NCBI GenBank assembly: GCA_003946805.1
Contig: RPSH01000003.1
Coordinates: forward strand, 1-64,000
Source of the DNA: Bacillus sp. 2B10
GTDB lineage: Bacteria > Pseudomonadota > Alphaproteobacteria > Sphingomonadales > Sphingomonadaceae
Length of the DNA: 64,000 bases
Direction: 5' to 3'
Shown: positions 47,154 to 54,241 of the stretch, in pieces
Layout: each line of letters begins with the position of its first letter
How positions within the stretch are numbered: position 1 is the stretch's first letter
Translations under genes and position numbers: made by a program
The notes under the pieces: generated by a model
What the model was told of the DNA's origin: nothing
Database searches by the model: none
Seen by the model: the letters and a program-made list of their open reading frames with translations, nothing else

Positions 47154-47548
47154 TCGGACCGATCCCCCTCCGGCGCGGCGCTAGGCCGGCAGGGGTAGGT
47201 CCCGGCCATTAATGTTCGGTATATGGAAATGACGCGCGGCGCGCGGCATTTTACGGAATGCCTCGCGCCCCACCGGTAAGTCTCGGGAAACGCCCACATC
47301 CTTGCAAGAGCAGATCGGCCCATGCGATCGATCGCAAAGGACCCGATCCACTTTTGTTGAGCGCAGGGATCCTATTTAGAATATGTACCAATCTATTCCT
47401 TTATTACTATTGGTTGGCCTTCGATAAATAACTACGTATCTATTGCAATTGTTCAACCTGTTTTTCTTGGTCTGTTTTCAGTATCGACGACAATTGTGCT
47501 ATCGACCTCGAGTAATCTGCGAACATGCAGGATGCCGGGGGAATAATC
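47154..47548. other. AT-rich intergenic stretch without a gene
   Basis: 395 bases between the c-di-GMP protein start and the second small secreted protein. The part at about 47360-47520 is conspicuously AT-rich compared with the rest of the window (for example TATTTAGAATATGTACC). It should carry the promoters of both flanking genes, but no clear -35/-10 pair stands out and no open frame or RNA gene was recognised. Confidence 0.6.
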
Positions 47549-47848
47549 GTGAACAAGATACGCTGCGCCGCCTCGATCGTTCTCGGCATCGGCACGGCCA
47601 CCGCCGCGCTCGCCGCCGAGCCGCAGGGGGCGGCGACGCCGGTGGACGCCGCCTCGACCGCCGCCGTGCCGACCACGATCACCCTCGCCGCGGGCGCCGC
47701 CGCCACGGCGTACAAGGCGCCGGCAAACGCCCGCTACTGCTTCCGCACGGAGCATCCGGGGTGGTTCATCCGCAGGACGGTGTGCAAGACCCGCACCGAC
47801 TGGCAGGCCAGCGGCGTCGACCTGAAGGCAGCGCTGGCCGGCCGCTGA
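47549..47848 (+). CDS. Small secreted two-cysteine protein (copy 2)
   Basis: 99 residues with a signal peptide ending ALAAEP and a C-terminal domain with two Cys (NARYCFRTE, VCKTRTDW). It matches the protein at 21840-22154 at 43 of the last 58 positions. GTG at 47549 is preferred because GGGGGA lies 6-7 bases upstream; an ATG at 47525 would add eight residues but has no ribosome site. Function unknown. It sits alone between an AT-rich gap and paoA. Confidence 0.82.
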   Translation: MNKIRCAASIVLGIGTATAALAAEPQGAATPVDAASTAAVPTTITLAAGAAATAYKAPANARYCFRTEHPGWFIRRTVCKTRTDWQASGVDLKAALAGR

Positions 47849-48021
47849 CGATGCGGATGGTCGTCGCCGGCCATGGGATCGGGGATCGCGGCAACGTCGC
47901 CCGGCGTACCCATGCCGAAAGCGATTGCACCAAATCCGTCCGATAGCGTTATCTTCCCGTCGGGACGTGTCACGCGTCCACAGCGCCCGTCATGCAGACG
48001 GTGGGAAGGAAGAATCGATCC

Positions 48022-48654
48022 ATGGCGGAGCCATCCGAACTCGAACTGTCGCGCCGCGGCGTGCTGACCGGCGGGGCAGCGACCGCCGCGCTGGTCGCCG
48101 CGCCCCTGCCCGCCACCGCGCAGGCGCCCGCTCCCGCCGCGTCTGCGCCGACGATGCCGGTGCGGCTGAACGTCAACGGACAGGTTCGCGAACTGACGCT
48201 GGACACGCGCACCACGCTGCTCGACGCATTGCGCGAACATCTCCACCTGACCGGCACGAAGAAGGGCTGCGACCATGGCCAGTGCGGTGCCTGCACGGTG
48301 ATGGTCGACGGCAAGCGGATCAATAGCTGCCTGACGCTGGCGGTGATGCACGATGGCGACCGGGTGACTACGATCGAGGGGCTCGGCACGCCCGAGAAGC
48401 TGCACCCGATGCAGGCGGCATTCGTCAAGCATGACGGGTATCAGTGCGGTTACTGCACGCCGGGCCAGATCTGTTCGGCCGTGGCGGTGCTCGACGAGAT
48501 CAGGCGCGGCATTCCCAGCCATGTGCAGGCCGACCTGACCGCGAAGCCACGCGCCACCAACATGGAAATGCGCGAGCGGATGAGCGGCAACATCTGCCGC
48601 TGCGGTGCCTATTCCAACATCGCCGATGCCATGGCGGAGGTCGCAGGCGCATGA
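48022..48654 (+). CDS. paoA: Periplasmic aldehyde oxidoreductase, 2Fe-2S subunit
   Basis: 210 residues. A Tat signal ([18 protein letters not shown]) precedes two 2Fe-2S domains: the plant-type site [12 protein letters not shown] and the second site [11 protein letters not shown] with [10 protein letters not shown]. This is the electron-transfer subunit of a PaoABC (YagTSR) molybdenum aldehyde oxidase. The ATG at 48022 has GGAAGGAAG upstream; an earlier ATG at 47992 lacks one. The stop overlaps paoB (ATGA). Confidence 0.94.
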   Translation: MAEPSELELSRRGVLTGGAATAALVAAPLPATAQAPAPAASAPTMPVRLNVNGQVRELTLDTRTTLLDALREHLHLTGTKKGCDHGQCGACTVMVDGKRINSCLTLAVMHDGDRVTTIEGLGTPEKLHPMQAAFVKHDGYQCGYCTPGQICSAVAVLDEIRRGIPSHVQADLTAKPRATNMEMRERMSGNICRCGAYSNIADAMAEVAGA

Positions 48655-49613
48655 GAGCATTCACCTACGAGCGCGCCACGGACCCGGTCGAGGCCGCCCG
48701 GATCGTCGCATCGCGCCCCGGCGCGAGATTCATCGCCGGCGGCACCAACCTGCTCGACCTGATGAAGATCGAGGTCGAGACGCCGACCCATCTGGTCGAT
48801 GTGCAGGACCTCAAGCTCGACCGGATCGAGAAGACCCGCGACGGCGGGCTGCGCATCGGTGCGCTGGTCACCAACACCGACCTTGCCGCCGACGAACGGG
48901 TGCGGCGCGACTATGGCGTGCTGACCCGCGCGATCGTCGCGGGGGCCAGCGGACAGCTGCGCAACAAGGCGTCGACCGCCGGCAATCTGCTCCAGCGCAC
49001 CCGCTGCCCCTATTTCTACGACACCAACATGGCCTGCAACAAGCGCAAGCCGGGGTCGGGCTGCGCCGCGATCGGCGGCTATTCGCGCCAGCTGGGCGTG
49101 ATCGGCGTGTCGAACGACTGTATCGCGACCTTTCCCGGCGACATGGCGGTGGCGATGCGGGTGCTGGACGCGGTGGTCGAGACCGTCGATGGTCAGGGCC
49201 AGCGCCGCTCGATCGCGATCGCCGATTTCCACCGCCTGTGGGGCGACCGGCCCGATCTCGACACCGTGCTCAAACCCGGCGAACTGATTACCGCCGTCAC
49301 CCTGCCCCGCCCGATCGGCGGCAGGCATTTCTACGAAAAGGTCCGCGACCGCGCCTCCTATGCCTATGCACTGGTGTCGGTCGCGGCGGTGATCCAGCGC
49401 GACGGCACCGGGCGCGTGGCGTTCGGCGGGGTCGCGCCGCGGCCATGGCGGGTCGAGGCGGCGGACGCGCTGTTGCCGCAAGGCGCCGCCGCCGTCACCG
49501 CCCGCGCGTTTCAGGGGGCGACGCCGACCAAGGACAATGCCTTCAAGCTGCCGCTCGCCACGCGTGCGCTCGCTTCCGTCATCGCGCAAGCCGCCGACCA
49601 GAACAGGGCCTGA
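48651..49613 (+). CDS. paoB: Periplasmic aldehyde oxidoreductase, FAD-binding subunit
   Basis: 320 residues with the FAD domain motifs [13 protein letters not shown] and [16 protein letters not shown]. Extra cysteines ([22 protein letters not shown]) match the additional 4Fe-4S cluster known in YagS-type subunits. It passes electrons between the molybdenum centre and acceptor. It lies between paoA (4-base overlap) and paoC (4-base gap). Confidence 0.94.
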   Translation: MRAFTYERATDPVEAARIVASRPGARFIAGGTNLLDLMKIEVETPTHLVDVQDLKLDRIEKTRDGGLRIGALVTNTDLAADERVRRDYGVLTRAIVAGASGQLRNKASTAGNLLQRTRCPYFYDTNMACNKRKPGSGCAAIGGYSRQLGVIGVSNDCIATFPGDMAVAMRVLDAVVETVDGQGQRRSIAIADFHRLWGDRPDLDTVLKPGELITAVTLPRPIGGRHFYEKVRDRASYAYALVSVAAVIQRDGTGRVAFGGVAPRPWRVEAADALLPQGAAAVTARAFQGATPTKDNAFKLPLATRALASVIAQAADQNRA

Positions 49614-49617
49614 TCCC

Positions 49618-51813
49618 ATGAAGTTCGATTCCCCCGCCGGGACCAACCCGATCGATCGCAAACAGGCGGTTGGCCGCGCGCTGCCGCGCATCGACGGTCC
49701 GCTCAAGACCACCGGCCTCGCCCCCTATGCCTATGAACATCACCGAGAGGTCGCCGACCCCGCCTATGGTGCGATCGTCGGGGCGGGCGTGGCGAAGGGT
49801 ACGATCCGATCGATCGACACCAGCGCCGCGCGCGCCGCGCCGGGCGTACTGGCGATCGTCACCGCGCAGGACGCCGGCAAGCTCGGCAAGGGCAAGATGA
49901 ACACGGTCAAGCTGCTCGCCGGGCCGGATGTCGACCATTATCATCAGGCGGTGGCCGTGGTCGTCGCCGAGACGTTCGAACAGGCGCGCGCCGCCGCCGC
50001 GCTGGTCCGCGTCGACTATGCCCGCGCGAAGGGCCGGTTCGACCTCGACGAAGCGCTCAGGACCGCCAAACCGGCCCCCGGCGACGATGGCGAGGCCCGC
50101 GTCGGCAGCTTCGAAAGCGCCTATGCCGCCGCGCCGGTGAAGCTCGACGCCGAATACACCACGCCGGACCACACCCATGCGATGATGGAGCCGTTCGCCT
50201 CGATCGCCGCATGGAATGGCGACCAACTCACCGTCTGGACGTCGAACCAGATGATCGACTGGGGGCGCGGCGACCTGGCGACGACGCTGGGCATCCCCAA
50301 GGACAAGGTGACGTTGCTGTCGCCCTATGTCGGCGGCGGGTTCGGCGGAAAGCTGTTCCTGCGCGCCGATGCGGTGCTGGCGGCGCTGGGCGCGAAGGCG
50401 GCGCAGCGGCCGGTCAAGCTCGCGATGACGCGCCCGATGATGGCGAACAACGCGACCCATCGCCCCGCCACCCGCCAGCGCATCCGGCTGGGCGTGACGC
50501 GCGACGGCACCCTCACCGCGATCGGCCACGAAAGCGGATCGGGCGACCAGCAGGGTGGCGGACCCGAAGTAGCGGTCAACCAGACCAAGCTGCTCTATGC
50601 CGGCGCGAACCGGCTGGCGGCGATGCGCCTCGCGGTGCTCGACCTGCCCGAGGGCAATGCGATGCGCGCGCCGGGCGAGGCGCCGGGGATGATGGCGCTC
50701 GAAGTCGCGATGGACGAGATGGCGGAAAAGCTGGGCATGGACCCGATCGCCTTTCGCGTGAAGAACGACACGCAGGTCGATCCCGCCCAGCCGGACAAGC
50801 GCTTCTCGCAACGCCAGCTGGTCCGCTGCCTGACCGAAGGTGCCGACCGGTTCGGCTGGGCCAAACGTACGCCCAGGCCCGCACAGGTGCGCGACGGCAA
50901 GTGGCTGGTCGGCATGGGTGTCGCCGCCGCCTTTCGCAACCACCTCAACATGGCATCCGGCGCGCGCGTGCGGCTGTCGCAGGACGGACGGGTCACGGTC
51001 GAAACCGACATGACCGATATCGGCACCGGCAGCTACACGATCATCGCCCAGACCGCCGCCGAGATGATGGGCGTACCGGTCGATGCGGTCGAGGTACGGC
51101 TGGGCAACTCGTCCTATCCCGTCTCGGCGGGATCGGGGGGGCAATGGGGTGCGGCCAACGCCACCGCGGGTGTCTATGCCGCCTGCGTCAAGCTGCGGGA
51201 ACAGGTGGTGCAGCGGCTGGGGCTGGGCGCCGATGCGGTGTTCGCCGATCGTCGCGTGACCGCCGGCGGCCGGACGGTGGCGCTGCGTGACGCGGCGGCG
51301 CAGGGGCCGCTCAGCGCCGAGGACAGGATCGAATTCGGCGACTTCAGCAAGCAGTATCAGTTCGCCACCTTCGGCGCGCATTTCGTCGAGGTCGCGGTCG
51401 ATGCCTATACCGGCGTCACCCGCCTGCGCCGGATGCTGGCCGTGTGTGCCGCCGGTCGGATCATCAATCCCGTGTCGGCACGCAGCCAGGTGATCGGCGC
51501 GATGACGATGGGCGTCGGATCGGCGCTGATGGAGGAACTGGCGGTCGACAAGCGCTTCGGCCTGTTCGTCAATCACGACCTCGCCAGCTACGAAGTCCCG
51601 GTCCATGCCGACATCCCGCATCAGGAGGTCGTGTTCCTCGACGAAGCCGATGACAAGGCAAACCCGATGAAGGCCAAGGGTGTCGGCGAACTGGGCCTGT
51701 GTGGCGTGGGAGCCGCCGTCGCCAACGCGGTCTACAACGCCACCGGCGTCCGCGTCCGCGATTACCCGATCACGCTCGACAAATATCTCGACCGCCTGCC
51801 CGCCATCGCATGA
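49618..51813 (+). CDS. paoC: Periplasmic aldehyde oxidoreductase, molybdopterin-binding subunit
   Basis: 731 residues of the xanthine-oxidase large-subunit family. It has YVGGGFGGKLFLRAD, NAMRAPGEAPG, DMTDIGTGSYTI and the C-terminal GVGELGLCGVGAAVANAV, where Glu of GELG is the catalytic base. It binds the Mo cofactor and oxidises aldehydes; exact substrates are unknown. It has no own signal peptide and would be co-exported with PaoA. No PaoD/XdhC-like maturation factor follows. Confidence 0.94.
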   Translation: MKFDSPAGTNPIDRKQAVGRALPRIDGPLKTTGLAPYAYEHHREVADPAYGAIVGAGVAKGTIRSIDTSAARAAPGVLAIVTAQDAGKLGKGKMNTVKLLAGPDVDHYHQAVAVVVAETFEQARAAAALVRVDYARAKGRFDLDEALRTAKPAPGDDGEARVGSFESAYAAAPVKLDAEYTTPDHTHAMMEPFASIAAWNGDQLTVWTSNQMIDWGRGDLATTLGIPKDKVTLLSPYVGGGFGGKLFLRADAVLAALGAKAAQRPVKLAMTRPMMANNATHRPATRQRIRLGVTRDGTLTAIGHESGSGDQQGGGPEVAVNQTKLLYAGANRLAAMRLAVLDLPEGNAMRAPGEAPGMMALEVAMDEMAEKLGMDPIAFRVKNDTQVDPAQPDKRFSQRQLVRCLTEGADRFGWAKRTPRPAQVRDGKWLVGMGVAAAFRNHLNMASGARVRLSQDGRVTVETDMTDIGTGSYTIIAQTAAEMMGVPVDAVEVRLGNSSYPVSAGSGGQWGAANATAGVYAACVKLREQVVQRLGLGADAVFADRRVTAGGRTVALRDAAAQGPLSAEDRIEFGDFSKQYQFATFGAHFVEVAVDAYTGVTRLRRMLAVCAAGRIINPVSARSQVIGAMTMGVGSALMEELAVDKRFGLFVNHDLASYEVPVHADIPHQEVVFLDEADDKANPMKAKGVGELGLCGVGAAVANAVYNATGVRVRDYPITLDKYLDRLPAIA

Positions 51814-51859
51814 CGATCGGATCCGGACAGGCGGGATCGCGACCCGACAGGTCCCTGTC

Positions 51860-51886
51860 GTCACCCCGGACCTGTTCCGGGGTGAC
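51860..51886. terminator. Hairpin between paoC and the GIN protein, palindromic repeat type
   Basis: GTCACCCCGGA and TCCGGGGTGAC are perfect 11-base arms with a five-base loop between two convergent genes. It is related to the CCCCGG repeat family and well placed as a bidirectional terminator. Confidence 0.6.
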
Positions 51887-51921
51887 GGGAATGATGGCGC
51901 CGTAAACCCGGCCGACGTCGC

Positions 51922-52638
51922 TCAACCGGTCCGGTCGTCGCGGCCACACGTCACGTCGCCGGTCCCGACCCGGTTGACGGTACAGCGGGCATTCGCGCCG
52001 AGCGTCGCCGATCCGCTGCCGACCAGCGTGACCTGCACCGGTCCGTCGATATCGGCGGCGACGCCCCCCGAACCCGCGATCGATACCGTCGCGGCACCGG
52101 CACGGACCTGCCGCGCATCGATATCGCCCGATCCGGCGGTGCTCAGCGCCAGTTGCCGGACCGACCCCGCCGCCGCGATCGTCCCGGTACCGGCGACGGT
52201 CAGGGCGGCGCGCTCGCCGCGCAACTGGCCGATCGTCATGTCGCCCGACCCGCCCAGCGTGCCGGCAAAGCCGTCGCTCGCCTGATCGATCGTGATGTCA
52301 CCCGATCCCGCCAGCGCCGCCGCAGTGATCTCCGGCATCGAAACCCGGATCCGGGCCACGCCGTCGCCCCCCGTCCACGATCCGCCATCCTTGCGACCGA
52401 TCCGCAACGTGTCGCCGTCGCGTCGAATGTCCAGTCGATCGCGCACCGCCGGGTCGGCTTCGATCCTGACGGCAAAGCCCGTACCGCGGGTGATCTCCAC
52501 CTGATCGCTGCTTTCGAGTGCCACCGCAGTGAAATCGCGCAGTGCCGCCGGCCGGGCATCGCCGCGCCGGTCGCCATCGTTGCTCCTGTCGGCCCCGCAG
52601 GCCGCGAGTCCCAGTGTCGCCAAGATCATCCAGCGCAT
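51922..52638 (-). CDS. GIN domain (DUF2807) lipoprotein
   Basis: 238 residues. A lipoprotein signal (MRWMILATLGLAAC, lipobox LAAC) precedes a GIN domain: VALESSDQVEITRGTGF, then repeated GSG blocks such as AALAGSGDITID, TLGGSGDMTIG and STAGSGDIDA. It is a paralogue of the protein at 16849-17529, which has a plain signal peptide instead. Strong GGGGAGGG precedes the ATG at 52638. Function unknown. Confidence 0.9.
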   Translation of the reverse strand: MRWMILATLGLAACGADRSNDGDRRGDARPAALRDFTAVALESSDQVEITRGTGFAVRIEADPAVRDRLDIRRDGDTLRIGRKDGGSWTGGDGVARIRVSMPEITAAALAGSGDITIDQASDGFAGTLGGSGDMTIGQLRGERAALTVAGTGTIAAAGSVRQLALSTAGSGDIDARQVRAGAATVSIAGSGGVAADIDGPVQVTLVGSGSATLGANARCTVNRVGTGDVTCGRDDRTG

Positions 52639-52662
52639 CACACCCTCCCCTGTATTGCTATC

Positions 52663-52691
52663 ATAATACAGCATGGCGCATGGCTTGACCA
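52663..52691 (-). promoter_or_regulatory. Candidate sigma-70-type promoter of the GIN lipoprotein gene
   Basis: On the minus strand TGGTCA and TATTAT are spaced by 17 bases, 25 bases upstream of the start codon. The -10 overlaps a 6+8+6 inverted repeat (TGTATT/AATACA, 52651-52670) that could be an operator. Confidence 0.4.
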
Positions 52692-52709
52692 GCCCGGACG
52701 GTGGATACG

Positions 52710-52739
52710 AAAAGGGCGACCGTTGCCGGCCGCCCTTCT
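52710..52739 (-). terminator. Intrinsic terminator of carD
   Basis: Read on the minus strand, AAGGGCG and CGCCCTT form a stem with a GC-rich loop, directly followed by TTTT. It lies 27 bases past the carD stop. Confidence 0.7.
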
Positions 52740-52765
52740 GGTTGCTTTGCAAGCGCGACGCCCGG

Positions 52766-53299
52766 TCAGGCGGCGGTCTTTTCCTTGTTATAGATCGCTG
52801 CGGCCTCGCGCAGAATCTCGATGATCCGCTGCAACGCCTTGGGCTCGTCGACCTGCTCCATCGCGGCCAGTTCGCGGGCGAGACGGCTGGCCGCCGCTTC
52901 GAAGATCTGGCGCTCGGAATAGCTCTGCTCAGGCTGGTCGTCGGCACGGAACAGGTCGCGCACTACTTCGGCGATCGACACCAAGTCGCCCGAATTGATC
53001 TTCGCTTCATATTCCTGTGCGCGGCGCGACCACATGGTCCGCTTGACCTTGGGCTTGCCCTTCAGCGTTTCCATGGCTTCGCGCATCGTCTTGTCTGACG
53101 ACAGCTTGCGCATCCCGACGCTTTCCGCCTTGTTGGTCGGAACACGCAGCGTCATCCGCTCCTTTTCGAAGCGCAGGACATAGAGTTCGAGTTGCATGCC
53201 AGCGATTTCACTACGCTGGAGTTCGATCACACGGCCGACACCGTGCTTGGGGTACACGACATAATCGCCGACATCGAAGGACAATGCCTTGGCAGCCAT
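52766..53299 (-). CDS. carD: CarD family transcriptional regulator
   Basis: 177 residues. The N-terminal RNA polymerase-interacting domain (FDVGDYVVYPKHGVGRVIEL) is followed by a helical DNA-binding domain with the conserved MWSRRAQEYEAKINSGD and LFRADDQPEQSYSER. CarD binds RNA polymerase and stabilises open promoter complexes, notably at rRNA promoters. ATG at 53299 has AAGG upstream. Its neighbourhood with fdxA is conserved in alphaproteobacteria. Confidence 0.97.
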   Translation of the reverse strand: MAAKALSFDVGDYVVYPKHGVGRVIELQRSEIAGMQLELYVLRFEKERMTLRVPTNKAESVGMRKLSSDKTMREAMETLKGKPKVKRTMWSRRAQEYEAKINSGDLVSIAEVVRDLFRADDQPEQSYSERQIFEAAASRLARELAAMEQVDEPKALQRIIEILREAAAIYNKEKTAA

Positions 53300-53509
53300 T
53301 GGTAACCTTTCCGTGGTCGCCGTCCCGTACGCATCACCCATTGCCTACGCTGAATACGGCGGCGGCTGGCTGGGCGACATGAGGACGAGCTGAAGGTGAT
53401 CTCCGGGCGGGGCATGAAACAGCCACCGTCGCCCGAGCGTATAACACTCCGGTAACAAAATTACCAGCGCAAAGCCGAACGGCCGGCACCGCTCCCACGG
53501 CCCGGCGAT

Positions 53510-53525
53510 CGTTCCACGTGAAACA
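53510..53525. other. parS-like chromosome partition site (intergenic copy)
   Basis: CGTTCCACGTGAAACA differs from the ParB site TGTTNCACGTGAAACA only at the first base. It lies between fdxA and carD, about 7.6 kb from parB in this window. Confidence 0.75.
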
Positions 53526-53539
53526 CGAGCTGGTGCGGA

Positions 53540-53878
53540 TCAGTCGCCCGCGCCGGGTTCGGCCGAAAAGTGCTCGATCTTGTTTTCGACGCCCTTCCAC
53601 TTGTCGGCGTCGGGCGGCGTCTGGTTCGCGTTCCGGGTGACGTTGGGCCATTGCGCCGAATAGGTGTTGTTGAGCTCGAGCCACTGTTCCAGCCCGCTTT
53701 CGGTATCGGGCAGGATCGCTTCGGCGGGGCATTCCGGCTCGCACACGCCGCAATCGATACATTCGCTGGGGTTGATGACGAGCATGTTCTCGCCTTCATA
53801 GAAGCAGTCGACCGGACACACCTCGACGCAGTCCATATATTTGCAGCGGATGCAGGCGTCGGTGACGACGTAGGTCAT
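53540..53878 (-). CDS. fdxA: 7Fe ferredoxin FdxA
   Basis: 112 residues. The N-terminal clusters use [18 protein letters not shown] and [12 protein letters not shown], which bind one 3Fe-4S and one 4Fe-4S centre, and a family-typical C-terminal extension follows ([14 protein letters not shown]). It is a soluble electron carrier. The [12 protein letters not shown] start at 53878 matches other FdxA proteins. Confidence 0.97.
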   Translation of the reverse strand: MTYVVTDACIRCKYMDCVEVCPVDCFYEGENMLVINPSECIDCGVCEPECPAEAILPDTESGLEQWLELNNTYSAQWPNVTRNANQTPPDADKWKGVENKIEHFSAEPGAGD

Positions 53879-53917
53879 GGGTCGGTCCAAGCTCCGGAAA
53901 ATCGATTCCGCTCCGCG

Positions 53918-54241
53918 TTATGCCGGGGCGTCGCCCTCGTCAACGGGGCCGGACCGTGTCGGTTCCAGCAGCGTATAGAGCGTCTGCGCCTCGGCCGGCG
54001 GCCCGCGCCGCGTCGGCAACGCTGCAACGCGCAACACCAGCACCCGCCCGGCCAGCGGAAAGGCCAGCACCGACCCGACCCGCACCGGACAATGCGACCG
54101 TTCGATCCGCCGCCCGTCGATGCGCAACGTCCCCTTCTCGGCGATCACCTGCGCCGCGCTGCGAGTCTTGGCGAAGCGGGCATACCACAGGAACAGGTCG
54201 AGCCGCATCTGCGGGAGCAGCTCGGGCGCCCGTGCCGCCAT
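53918..54241 (-). CDS. S4 domain RNA-binding protein (HslR-like)
   Basis: 107 residues with an S4 domain (MRLDLFLWYARFAKTRSAAQ and GTLRIDGRRIERSHCPVRVG). HslR/Hsp15 relatives bind nascent-chain-blocked 50S subunits; that specific role is not proven here. The ATG at 54241 overlaps the helicase stop (ATGA), so the two are co-expressed. Confidence 0.92.
   Translation of the reverse strand: MAARAPELLPQMRLDLFLWYARFAKTRSAAQVIAEKGTLRIDGRRIERSHCPVRVGSVLAFPLAGRVLVLRVAALPTRRGPPAEAQTLYTLLEPTRSGPVDEGDAPA

Noticed and set aside
47900..47960. Possible sigma-70 promoter upstream of paoA
   Set aside because: TTGCAC and TTATCT each match the consensus at only about three positions with 18-base spacing.
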